Both the position numbers and the translations under genes were made by a program. The notes under the pieces are model-generated. The model did not search any database, had not been told where the DNA came from, and saw only the letters and a program-made list of their open reading frames with translations. From an uncultured Bacillota bacterium (GTDB lineage Bacteria; Bacillota; Clostridia; Peptostreptococcales; Anaerovoracaceae), in contig CAMOZS010000039.1 in assembly GCA_946631075.1 (NCBI GenBank), forward strand, positions 1-11,740: a stretch of 11,740 nt of DNA, read 5' to 3'. Of this stretch, positions 1 through 6,672 are shown one piece after another; within the stretch, counting starts at the first letter, position 1; each line of letters opens with the position of its first letter.

Positions 1-797
1 AGGCCATGTACGATGCCGGAGTCAAGGAGATCTCCAAGAACGGCTACGACGACAAGGATGGATTCATCTGGCCCTCCTACGTTGAGGACATCATGGGTCC
101 GGTACTGTTCGACTACGGCTACGGCCCCTTCCGCTGGGTCTGCCTGTCCGGCAAGCCGGAAGACCTCAGAGCCACCGACCAGGCGGCCATGGACGTCATC
201 GACCCCAACCGCCGCGGTCAGGACAGAGACAACTGGATCTGGATCAGAGACGCGGAGAAGAACAAGCTGGTCGTCGGCACCCAGGCCCGTATCCTCTATC
301 AGGATGCGGAGGGACGCCGCGACATCGCGCTGGCATTCAACAAGCTGGTCAGAGAGGGCAAGATCGGTCCGGTCATGATGGGAAGAGACCACCACGACGT
401 ATCCGGAACGGACTCCCCGTTCAGAGAGACCTCCAACATCAAGGACGGCTCCAACGTTATGGCAGATATGGCTGTCCAGTGCTTTGCAGGAAACGCGGCC
501 AGAGGCATGAGCCTGTGCGCCCTGCATAACGGCGGCGGCGTCGGCATCGGCAAGGCCATCAACGGCGGATTCGGACTGCTCCTGGACGGCAGCGAGAGGG
601 TCGACAAGATCCTGCACTCCGCAATGATGTGGGATGTCATGGGCGGCGTTGCCAGAAGAAACTGGGCAAGAAACGAAAACGCGGTCGAGACATCCGTCGC
701 TTACAACGCCAACTACGAGGGCAAGGGCCACATCACCATTCCGTACGTCGCTGCGGATGATCTGGTCGACAGGATCGTAGACGAATACGTTAAATAA
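1..797 (+). CDS. hutU: urocanate hydratase (urocanase), C-terminal part, 5' end outside window
   Basis: Second step of histidine breakdown: hydrates urocanate to 4-imidazolone-5-propionate using tightly bound NAD+, in the cytosol. About 264 residues are visible, in frame from base 3, ending TAA at 795-797; the frame is open to the window edge, so the gene is cut there. Seen motifs are GPFRWVCLSG, RDHHDVSGTDSPFRET and LHNGGGVGIGKAINGGFGL. From memory of the family, the HHDVSGTDSPFRETSNI stretch and the NGGFGLLLDG stretch are closer to the long (about 670 aa) form, which includes animal UROC1, than to the short Pseudomonas/Bacillus form, where the same place reads roughly DSGSVASPNRET. It is followed after 22 bases by hutI, evidently in the same operon. 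The full length cannot be confirmed here. Confidence 0.95.
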   Translation, partial: AMYDAGVKEISKNGYDDKDGFIWPSYVEDIMGPVLFDYGYGPFRWVCLSGKPEDLRATDQAAMDVIDPNRRGQDRDNWIWIRDAEKNKLVVGTQARILYQDAEGRRDIALAFNKLVREGKIGPVMMGRDHHDVSGTDSPFRETSNIKDGSNVMADMAVQCFAGNAARGMSLCALHNGGGVGIGKAINGGFGLLLDGSERVDKILHSAMMWDVMGGVARRNWARNENAVETSVAYNANYEGKGHITIPYVAADDLVDRIVDEYVK

Positions 798-819
798 TCT
801 AAGAGAAGGGGGGATTCTT

Positions 820-2055
820 ATGAGCAGAACCCTGATTCGAAATATAGGCTGCCTGCAGACACCGGTCGGCAGCTACAGCCACAAAGGCAGCAAACAAGGA
901 ATCAACGAGAAATATCAGAACGCGGCCATCGTCATTGAAGACGGGATCATCCGCGAGATCACATCGGGCGGCAAGGAGCCGGCCAGTGAGGATTTCGACC
1001 AGGTGATCGACGCGGAAGGCAAGCTGGTCACGCCGGGCCTGTTCGATGGGCACACCCATCTGATCTTCGGCGGCTACCGGCAGCACGAGATCGCCATGAA
1101 GCTGGCAGGAGCAGACTATCTGGACATCCTGAGAGCCGGCGGCGGCATCCTGGACACCGTCCGCAAGACGAGGGAAGCGTCCTTTGACGAACTTTACGCA
1201 AAGGCTGAGGCTTTCCTGGATGAGATGCTGGACTTCGGCATCACCTCCTGTGAAGCCAAATCCGGCTACGGGCTGGATCAGGAAAACGAACTGAAGATGC
1301 TTGAGGTCATCAATGCCCTCAGCGAGAAACACCTTATGGACGTGGTGCCCACCTTCATGGGGGCCCACGCCATTCCACCGGAATACGAAGGCAGAGGCGA
1401 CGACTACATCGATATGATGTGCGAGGAGCTCATGCCGGAAGTCCGCAGGAGAGGACTGGCGGAGTTTGCCGATGTCTTCTGCGAAGACTCCGTATTCAAC
1501 GCCCAGCAGAGCCGGAAGTATCTGGAGAAGGCAGCGGAGCTGGGCTTCGGCCTCAAGATCCACGCCGATGAGATCGAAGCCATCGGCGGATCCCAGCTGG
1601 CGGGAGAACTGGGCGCCGCGTCAGCGGAGCACCTGATCGCTATCGAAGAGGACGGGATGGACTCCATGGCAGAGGGCGGCACGACAGCCATGCTGCTGCC
1701 GGCCACATCCTTCTACCTGGGCAAGACCTTCGCTCCGGCCAAGAGAATGATCGAAAAAGGCATTCCGGTGGCCATCGCCAGTGACTTCAACCCGGGCTCC
1801 TGCCCGTCGCTGAACCTGCAGTTCGCCATCAACCTGGGCTGTCTGAAGTATCGGATGACTCCGGAAGAAGTTCTGACCGCGGTCACCATCAACCCGGCCT
1901 GCGGATGCGGCAGAGGAGATACGCTGGGAACACTGGAAGTAGGTAAACAGGCAGACCTGGTCATCTGGAACGCGCCGGACTTTGAGATGGTCTGCTACCG
2001 CTTCGGATCCAATCTGGCGCAGCACGTAATGAAGAAGGGAATCATGGTGAAATAA
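820..2055 (+). CDS. hutI: imidazolonepropionase
   Basis: Third step of histidine degradation: a metal-dependent amidohydrolase that opens the ring of 4-imidazolone-5-propionate to N-formimino-L-glutamate. The protein has 411 residues, normal for the family. Visible active-site features: H78 and H80 in DGHTHLIFGG, H183 in MGAHAIP, H248 and E251 in KIHADEIEA, H271 in SAEHL, and D322 in ASDFNPGSCPS. These line up with the metal ligands and catalytic residues known from the Bacillus enzyme. The ATG at 820 has an AAGGGGGG ribosome binding site six bases upstream (806-813). Its stop TAA shares a base with the ATG of the next gene (TAATG, 2053-2057), which implies translational coupling. The order hutU-hutI-cyclodeaminase-formimidoyltransferase shows that the downstream formiminoglutamate goes to tetrahydrofolate and not to free formamide. 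Confidence 0.97.
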   Translation: MSRTLIRNIGCLQTPVGSYSHKGSKQGINEKYQNAAIVIEDGIIREITSGGKEPASEDFDQVIDAEGKLVTPGLFDGHTHLIFGGYRQHEIAMKLAGADYLDILRAGGGILDTVRKTREASFDELYAKAEAFLDEMLDFGITSCEAKSGYGLDQENELKMLEVINALSEKHLMDVVPTFMGAHAIPPEYEGRGDDYIDMMCEELMPEVRRRGLAEFADVFCEDSVFNAQQSRKYLEKAAELGFGLKIHADEIEAIGGSQLAGELGAASAEHLIAIEEDGMDSMAEGGTTAMLLPATSFYLGKTFAPAKRMIEKGIPVAIASDFNPGSCPSLNLQFAINLGCLKYRMTPEEVLTAVTINPACGCGRGDTLGTLEVGKQADLVIWNAPDFEMVCYRFGSNLAQHVMKKGIMVK

Positions 2056-2681
2056 TGAAACTGATCGAACTGAAACTGAATGAATATCTGGATATCCTGC
2101 TTTCCGACGCGCCGGCGCCGGGAGGCGGATCCGTCAGCGCTCTGGCAGGAGCTCAGGGCGCTGCGCTTCTGGCCATGGTCTGTGACCTGACCACATCCAA
2201 GGAAAAATACGCCGAGGACCACAGCCTTTGCGCTGAGATCAGAGAGAAGGCGGGAGCCCTCTACGAAGGCTTCGCCAAAGCGATCGATGACGATACCGCG
2301 GCCTTCAACCTGGTAGCGGCAGCCTTTAAGATGCCCAAGGGCACCGATGAGGAGAAGGCGGCCAGAAAGAAGGCCATCGCGGACGGCACCCTGGAGGCGA
2401 CCAAAGTTCCCTTCCATGTCATGGAGATGGCGTCCGAAGGTCTGGCTCTGGCAGAGAAGCTGCAGGGGCATTACAACCGCAACTGCGACAGCGACTACGG
2501 GGTCGGCGTGCTGAATCTGATGACCTGCATGCGGGGCGCCTGGCTGAATGTGAAGATCAACCTGCCGGGAGTCAAGGACGAAGCCCTGGCGGCGGAATAT
2601 GAGGCGGCAGGCAGGAAGATGCTGGCTGATGGAGAAGTTATTGCGAACAGGATCTATGGTGAAATCGAGGAGGCATTGTAA
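2055..2681 (+). CDS. fchA: formimidoyltetrahydrofolate cyclodeaminase / methenyl-THF cyclohydrolase family protein
   Basis: Expected to convert 5-formimino-THF to 5,10-methenyl-THF with release of ammonia. It corresponds to the C-terminal (cyclodeaminase) half of animal bifunctional FTCD, here a separate 208-residue protein. Family signatures seen: APGGGSVSAL (residues 21-30), the DDDTAAF segment (78-84) and NRNCDSDYGVG (141-151), in a nearly all-helical sequence. The start ATG at 2055 overlaps the hutI stop, and its own stop overlaps the next start, so the three proteins are probably made in fixed ratio. The same family includes stand-alone methenyl-THF cyclohydrolases (FchA). The neighbouring glutamate formimidoyltransferase makes the cyclodeaminase role the better reading, but the sequence alone does not separate the two activities. 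Confidence 0.9.
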   Translation: MKLIELKLNEYLDILLSDAPAPGGGSVSALAGAQGAALLAMVCDLTTSKEKYAEDHSLCAEIREKAGALYEGFAKAIDDDTAAFNLVAAAFKMPKGTDEEKAARKKAIADGTLEATKVPFHVMEMASEGLALAEKLQGHYNRNCDSDYGVGVLNLMTCMRGAWLNVKINLPGVKDEALAAEYEAAGRKMLADGEVIANRIYGEIEEAL

Positions 2682-3577
2682 TGGCTAAAATCATCGAAAG
2701 CGTACCGAACATAAGCGAAGGAAGAAACAAGGAAGTCATCGAGGCGTGTGTCGATCAGATCAGAAACACACCCGGATGCACACTGCTGAACTATTCATCC
2801 GATGAGGACCACAACCGGACCGTTATCACATACATGGGAAGCCTTGAGGGCTGTGAAGAGGCAAGCGTCAAGCTGGCTAAGAAGGCTGTAGAGCTGATCG
2901 ACCTGACCAAGCACGAGGGCGCTCACCCGAGAATGGGCTGCGTCGATGTCATGCCCTTCATCCCGATCAAGGAATCGACTATGGAAGAATGCGACGAACT
3001 GGCTCACCGGGTCGGCAAGCGGATCGCGGAAGAGGCGGACCTGCCGGTCTTCCTGTATGAGAAGTCCGCGTCAGCTCCCCACAGACAGAACCTGGCCAAG
3101 ATCCGTAAGGGCCAGTTCGAGGGAATGGCTGAGAAGGTCAAGGATGCTGACTGGATCCCCGATTTCGGCGGACAGAGGATCCATCCTACCGGCGGCTGCG
3201 TCGCTGTAGGAGCCAGACCTCCGCTCATCGCCTTCAACATCAATCTGGGAACATCGGATCTGGAGATCGCCACCAGGATCGGCAAGATCATCAGAGAGTC
3301 CAGCGGCGGTCTGAAGTGCGTCAAGGCCATGGGCGTCATGCTGGAAGACAGAAACATCGCCCAGGTATCCATCAACATGACCGACTTCACAGTGACACCG
3401 CTGTACAGAGTCACAGAGCTGGTCCGGGCGGAAGCTGCCAGATACGGCGTTCCGGTCATCGGAACAGAGATCATCGGCCTGGCGCCCATGCAGGCATTCT
3501 TCGATACAGCAGAGTACTATCTACAGATCGAGGACTTCCAGCCTGACGTACAGGTCATCGAGAACCATCTGCTCTAA
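2681..3577 (+). CDS. ftcD: glutamate formimidoyltransferase
   Basis: Transfers the formimino group of N-formimino-L-glutamate to tetrahydrofolate, giving glutamate and 5-formimino-THF: the last carbon-releasing step of this histidine route. The 298-residue protein matches the N-terminal (transferase) half of bifunctional FTCD in length and motifs: ESVPNISEGR (6-15), DEDHNRTV (41-48), and HEGAHPRMG (78-86), in which H82 coincides with the histidine proposed as catalytic base in the mammalian enzyme; also GAxPPLIAFNINL (about 179-191). A GAGGAGG ribosome binding site at 2667-2673 lies seven bases before the ATG, inside the end of the preceding gene, and start and stop overlap as TAATG. No Rho-independent terminator is seen in the 72 bases that follow, so read-through into the regulator gene is possible. 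Confidence 0.96.
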   Translation: MAKIIESVPNISEGRNKEVIEACVDQIRNTPGCTLLNYSSDEDHNRTVITYMGSLEGCEEASVKLAKKAVELIDLTKHEGAHPRMGCVDVMPFIPIKESTMEECDELAHRVGKRIAEEADLPVFLYEKSASAPHRQNLAKIRKGQFEGMAEKVKDADWIPDFGGQRIHPTGGCVAVGARPPLIAFNINLGTSDLEIATRIGKIIRESSGGLKCVKAMGVMLEDRNIAQVSINMTDFTVTPLYRVTELVRAEAARYGVPVIGTEIIGLAPMQAFFDTAEYYLQIEDFQPDVQVIENHLL

Positions 3578-3582
3578 TCAGT

Positions 3583-3596
3583 GAAGTGATCATTTC
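3583..3596. promoter_or_regulatory. 14-bp near-perfect palindrome, possible operator
   Basis: GAAGTGATCATTTC is an inverted repeat with seven-base arms, one mismatched pair and no spacer, six bases after the ftcD stop and 54 bases before the regulator ATG. It has no T-run after it, so it does not look like a terminator. It could be a protein-binding site for the downstream regulator, but it does not fit the TNGTATACNA pattern found after that gene. Function is inferred from position only. Confidence 0.3.
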
Positions 3597-3637
3597 GCCA
3601 ATAGAATAACTGCTCACGCAGACATGTGGTGTTTGGT

Positions 3638-3645
3638 AAGGAGGT
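3638..3645 (+). promoter_or_regulatory. ribosome binding site that decides the regulator start
   Basis: AAGGAGGT lies four bases before the ATG at 3650. An in-frame GTG at 3626 lies upstream of this site and would place the site inside the coding region; the strong Shine-Dalgarno match therefore supports 3650 as the true start. Confidence 0.85.
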
Positions 3646-3649
3646 CGGC

Positions 3650-4315
3650 ATGAAGCAGGACGAAATGAGCGGGAACCGGTCTCTCGCCGAGGAAGTGACA
3701 GACATTCTGAGAACCAGGATCCTCCACGGCGAATACACCATGGGGGAGAAACTGACCGAGAACAAGATCGCGGCTGAACTGAAAGTAAGCAGGACTCCCA
3801 TCCGGGATGCCTTCCGGCAGCTGGAACAGGAACAGCTGGTCGAGTATATTCCCAACAAAGGCTGTTTCGCCCGGGGGTTCAGCAAAGAAGATATGATCGA
3901 CATCTATGCGGTTCGCGAGGCGGTAGAAGAACTCGCGATCCGCAGGGTCATTCAGTATGCCAGCGATGATGCCATCCGGCAGCTGGAGAACCAGCTGGAG
4001 AGGATGCGCGTCTATACTCAGCAGAATATTTATGAGAAACTTCTGCAGGCCAATGAGGAATTCCATGTCATGATCTACCGTCTGACCGAAAGCAGATTCA
4101 TCGTTCAGACCATGAAGACATATCAGGAGTATGTCCATCTGGCCCGCAGGGAGACCCTCAAAAAAGAAGAATACCTGTCCGAGATCTATCAGGAACACGA
4201 GGAGATCTACAAAGCTATCGCCGCGCGGGACGAAGCGGCCGCGGTTCAGGCTGCCAGGATCCATCTGAAGCACTCCAGTGAGAGGGCGATGGAGCGGTGG
4301 TCGGAGCGAGGGTGA
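3650..4315 (+). CDS. GntR-family transcriptional regulator, FadR subfamily (FCD domain)
   Basis: A 221-residue DNA-binding regulator. Residues about 11-75 form the GntR winged helix (ILHGEYTMGEKLTE, then the recognition-helix segment AAELKVSRTPIRDAFRQL). Residues about 82-215 form the all-helical FCD ligand domain. The usual metal/ligand-binding positions are visible as N135 (often Asp in the family), H139 in NEEFH, H183 in QEHEEI and H205 in RIHLKH. FCD regulators sense small organic acids, often with a bound metal. The gene lies 72 bases after ftcD in the same direction and is closed by a terminator 56 bases after its stop, so it may be the last gene of the hut operon or have its own promoter. 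It probably controls the flanking hut and/or oxidoreductase operons; the ligand is unknown. Confidence 0.92.
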   Translation: MKQDEMSGNRSLAEEVTDILRTRILHGEYTMGEKLTENKIAAELKVSRTPIRDAFRQLEQEQLVEYIPNKGCFARGFSKEDMIDIYAVREAVEELAIRRVIQYASDDAIRQLENQLERMRVYTQQNIYEKLLQANEEFHVMIYRLTESRFIVQTMKTYQEYVHLARRETLKKEEYLSEIYQEHEEIYKAIAARDEAAAVQAARIHLKHSSERAMERWSERG

Positions 4316-4330
4316 TTTAGTCCGCTAAAA

Positions 4331-4340
4331 TCGTATACAA
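4331..4340. promoter_or_regulatory. candidate GntR/FadR-type operator, site 1
   Basis: TCGTATACAA fits the general FadR-subfamily operator pattern TNGTNNACNA, with a perfect GTATAC core. It lies between the regulator stop codon and the terminator. A second 10-mer with nine of ten bases identical lies 76 bases downstream. No convincing promoter was seen directly around this copy. Confidence 0.4.
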
Positions 4341-4370
4341 AAATACAATAATCGAATATTGAACAAATTG

Positions 4371-4396
4371 AGCCTTGGATTTCCAAGGCTTTTTTC
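4371..4396 (+). terminator. Rho-independent terminator after the regulator gene
   Basis: AGCCTTGG (4371-4378) pairs perfectly with CCAAGGCT (4383-4390) around an ATTT loop, followed by TTTTT at 4391-4395. It ends the hut/regulator transcript and separates it from the oxidoreductase operon. It overlaps a TTG codon at 4375 that could otherwise be taken as an upstream start for korA, which argues against that start. Confidence 0.9.
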
Positions 4397-4425
4397 TTGA
4401 ATGGGATAGTATACAATGTTACGAT
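4397..4425 (+). promoter_or_regulatory. predicted promoter of the oxidoreductase operon
   Basis: TTGAAT (4397-4402) and TACGAT (4420-4425) are spaced by 17 bases and each match four of six consensus positions. The predicted transcription start, about seven bases after the -10, falls at or next to the korA ATG at 4432. An alternative -10, TACAAT at 4412-4417, has no matching -35 but would still give a leader of less than ten bases. Both readings leave no room for a Shine-Dalgarno sequence, and none is present. Confidence 0.45.
4407..4416. promoter_or_regulatory. candidate GntR/FadR-type operator, site 2
   Basis: TAGTATACAA differs at one base from the 10-mer at 4331-4340 and fits TNGTNNACNA. 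It lies inside the 17-base spacer of the predicted korA promoter, where a bound repressor would block RNA polymerase. The GntR/FCD gene immediately upstream is the natural candidate to bind it. Confidence 0.45.
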
Positions 4426-4431
4426 GAATAC

Positions 4432-5634
4432 ATGGAAAGAGACTCAAACACAAAGACACAGGTCGTTTTGCAGGGCAATGAAGCCTGCGCCAAAGGGGCT
4501 GTATACGCGGGCTGCCGTTTCTTCGCAGGCTATCCGATCACTCCGTCAACGGAGATCATCGAGATGCTTTCCGGAGAAATGCAGAAGGCCGGAGGCGCCT
4601 TCATCCAGATGGAGGATGAGATCGGCTCCGCATGCGCGATCATAGGGGCCCGCTGGGGCGGAAGCAAGGCGATGACTGCCACCTCCGGTCCGGGATATAC
4701 TCTGATGCAGGAGGCCATCGGCTTCGCGGCAGTGACCGAGACGCCGATCGTAATCGTCAACGTACAGAGAGGCGGTCCGTCGACCGGACAGCCCACCCTG
4801 TCCTCGCAGCAGGACATCTACCAGGCCCGCTACGGCAGCCACGGTGATTACGGTATCATCGTCCTGGCGCCGTCTTCCGTGCAGGAGATGTACGACTTCA
4901 CCGTCAAGGCCTTTGACCTGGCGGAACAGTTCCGCGGTCCGGTGATCCTGCTGGCAGATGAGGTGGTCGGCCACATGCGGGAGAAGATCGAGATCTTCAG
5001 CGGAGACCGCCGGGTCAGCAGCCCGAAGAAGAAGTACGCCATCTCCCCGTCGACAGACTTTTTCAAGGGAGCCAACACCCTGGTCGAAGGGCAGCTCCAC
5101 GATGAAATGGGACGGCGGATCGGTCACATGGCCGATAAGAGCGGAGCCTTCATCGAGAAGATCACCCGCAAGATCGAAGACAACGTGGATATGATCGCTG
5201 ACGTCACGACCTACTGCATGGAGGACGCGGATGTGGCCATCGTCGCCTGGGGCTCGGTCGCCAGGCCATCCCTGAACGCGGTCAAGAAGGCCAGGGGCAT
5301 CAAGGATGACCGGATCCTTCCCAAGTTCCGTGTGGTCAGAGACCTGGTCAAGCGGGGTGTCAGGGAGACCATGCACACCGACTACAGCCATCTGAAGGTC
5401 GGCCTGATCAAGATCAACACGGTCTGGCCCTTCCCGGAGGAACTCCTCCAGCAGGCGGCGGAGAACGTGGATACGGTCATCGTTCCCGAGATGAATATAG
5501 GCAAATACTGCAGAGAGATACAGCGGGCCCTGCCCGACAAGAAGGTCGTGCCCCTTCCCAAGTGCGGCGGAAACATCCATACGCCGAAGGAGCTTCTGGA
5601 CAAGATCCTGGAGGAGGTGGGCGTCGATGAATAG
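4432..5634 (+). CDS. korA: 2-oxoacid:ferredoxin oxidoreductase, alpha subunit (KorA/VorB type)
   Basis: Large catalytic partner of a thiamine-diphosphate enzyme that oxidatively decarboxylates a 2-oxoacid to an acyl-CoA, reducing ferredoxin. From the ATG at 4432 the protein has 400 residues. The N-terminal pyrimidine-binding domain is clear: QGNEACAKGA (14-23), GYPITPSTEI (33-42), EDEIGSACAIIGARWGG (61-77), TSGPGYTLMQEA (84-95) and QRGGPSTGQPT (112-122). The transketolase-C-like domain ends with NTVWPFPEE (329-337). Compared with my memory of the family (roughly 350-380 aa), about 25 extra residues sit near 289-318, just before that motif. The ATG has no Shine-Dalgarno sequence; it is the only in-frame ATG between the terminator and the conserved region. 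It overlaps korB by eight bases. Substrate could be 2-oxoglutarate or a branched-chain 2-oxoacid; the sequence does not settle it. Confidence 0.92.
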   Translation: MERDSNTKTQVVLQGNEACAKGAVYAGCRFFAGYPITPSTEIIEMLSGEMQKAGGAFIQMEDEIGSACAIIGARWGGSKAMTATSGPGYTLMQEAIGFAAVTETPIVIVNVQRGGPSTGQPTLSSQQDIYQARYGSHGDYGIIVLAPSSVQEMYDFTVKAFDLAEQFRGPVILLADEVVGHMREKIEIFSGDRRVSSPKKKYAISPSTDFFKGANTLVEGQLHDEMGRRIGHMADKSGAFIEKITRKIEDNVDMIADVTTYCMEDADVAIVAWGSVARPSLNAVKKARGIKDDRILPKFRVVRDLVKRGVRETMHTDYSHLKVGLIKINTVWPFPEELLQQAAENVDTVIVPEMNIGKYCREIQRALPDKKVVPLPKCGGNIHTPKELLDKILEEVGVDE

Positions 5635-6457
5635 ACTCTACGAGAAATACATCAAGACAGAATCCCTGCCCACCCTGTTCTGCCCGGGATGCGGCAACGG
5701 CATCATCCAGTACGCGGCGATCGAAGCCTTCGAGCGTCTGGGTATCGCGGAGGACATTGCCTGCGTCAGCGGCATCGGATGCTCCTCCTGGATCCCCTGC
5801 TACTACAAGCTGGATGTCATGCACACCATGCACGGCAGAGCCATCGCCTTCGCGGAGGGACTGAAGCTGGCCCGGCCGGAAAAGAAGATCGTCGTCTTTA
5901 CCGGAGACGGTGACTGTGTGGCCATCGGAGGCAACCACCTGGTCCACGCGGCAGCAAGGAACATCGACCTGACGGTCATCATGGTCAACAACTATATCTA
6001 CGGCATGACCGGCGGACAGAAGTCTCCCACGACCCCCAAGGGGGCCAGGACCAAGACTTCTCCCTTTGGCTGCATCGACCAGCCCATCGACAGCTGCAAG
6101 CTGGTGACCTCCCTGGGGGCCAGCTACGTCGCCCGCTGGACCACGGCTCATCCGGTCCAGCTGGAGAAGGCCATCGCTGACGGGATCTCCCACAAGGGCT
6201 TTTCCTTCATCGAGGTCCTGTCCCAGTGTCCGGTACAGGCCGGCAAGAACGTCTACGGCGAGAAAGAGCCCTCCAAGATTATGGAAGGCTACAAGAAAGG
6301 AACCTATATCTACAAACCGCAGGCAGGAGCTCTGACCGGCGACATTCCGGCTCCTCAGGACGGGAAGATCCCCATCGGACTGCTCCACTATGATCCGGAC
6401 GCGTCCGAGTATCTGCAGAGAGTGGAAGAGAGACTGAAAGCGGAGGGGGTCAGATAA
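5627..6457 (+). CDS. korB: 2-oxoacid:ferredoxin oxidoreductase, beta subunit (thiamine diphosphate-binding)
   Basis: Carries the diphosphate half of the thiamine cofactor and, by family knowledge, a [4Fe-4S] cluster. The 276-residue protein shows the ThDP motif GDGD (93-96) running to NN (121-122), plus FCPGCGNG (18-25), SGIGCSS (48-54) and SQCPVQ (199-204). C19, C22, C52 and C201 have the spacing of the four cluster ligands known in archaeal 2-oxoacid oxidoreductase beta subunits, so the cluster is probably intact. GAGGAGGT at 5611-5618 lies eight bases before the ATG and inside the end of korA, which it overlaps. Its stop overlaps the start of the ferredoxin gene (TAATG). The C-terminal 60 residues or so (after 215) are the segment usually seen to vary between substrate classes. 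Confidence 0.94.
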   Translation: MNRLYEKYIKTESLPTLFCPGCGNGIIQYAAIEAFERLGIAEDIACVSGIGCSSWIPCYYKLDVMHTMHGRAIAFAEGLKLARPEKKIVVFTGDGDCVAIGGNHLVHAAARNIDLTVIMVNNYIYGMTGGQKSPTTPKGARTKTSPFGCIDQPIDSCKLVTSLGASYVARWTTAHPVQLEKAIADGISHKGFSFIEVLSQCPVQAGKNVYGEKEPSKIMEGYKKGTYIYKPQAGALTGDIPAPQDGKIPIGLLHYDPDASEYLQRVEERLKAEGVR

Positions 6458-6672
6458 TGGCAGAGATCACGATCGATAAGGCATGCTGCAAAGGCTGCAA
6501 CATCTGTCTCACGGCATGTCCTAAGAAGATATTCGTCAAGTCGAAGAAGCGTAATAATTACGGCACGGCCATGCCGGACGTGAAGGATCCGGAAAACTGT
6601 GTCGGCTGCAGAATGTGCGAGAGGCTCTGTCCCGACGGAGCGATCGACGTGAAAGGAGACCGGAATCAATGA
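6457..6672 (+). CDS. korD: 2x[4Fe-4S] ferredoxin-type delta subunit
   Basis: A 71-residue electron-transfer subunit. Two complete CxxCxxCxxxCP motifs are visible: C11-C14-C17-C21 and C48-C51-C54-C58, each followed by proline, separated by a lysine-rich stretch (about 25-35). It passes electrons from the catalytic core to an external ferredoxin. GGAGG at 6442-6446 precedes its ATG. It lies third in the operon, between beta and gamma, whereas many operons of this family place it first. Its TGA stop overlaps the ATG of the gamma gene. C10 is an extra cysteine directly before the first motif. Confidence 0.95.
   Translation: MAEITIDKACCKGCNICLTACPKKIFVKSKKRNNYGTAMPDVKDPENCVGCRMCERLCPDGAIDVKGDRNQ

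Noticed and set aside
3626..3650. GTG at 3626 as start of the GntR regulator
   Set aside because: The strong AAGGAGGT at 3638-3645 would fall inside the gene; it is placed correctly for the ATG at 3650.
4375..4434. TTG at 4375 as an upstream start of korA, adding 19 residues
   Set aside because: It lies within the terminator stem, has no ribosome binding site, and the added residues come from the terminator T-run and promoter sequence.
4546..5580. Long - strand open frames opposite korA and korB (also 5477-6388)
   Set aside because: Antisense shadows caused by high GC and codon bias; no plausible start sites or motifs, and the + strand genes are certain.
6615..6669. Upstream start for korC inside korD
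   Set aside because: The extra residues are an arginine-rich shadow of the ferredoxin gene, and the ATG at 6669 has an ATGA overlap, a ribosome binding site and the conserved N-terminus.
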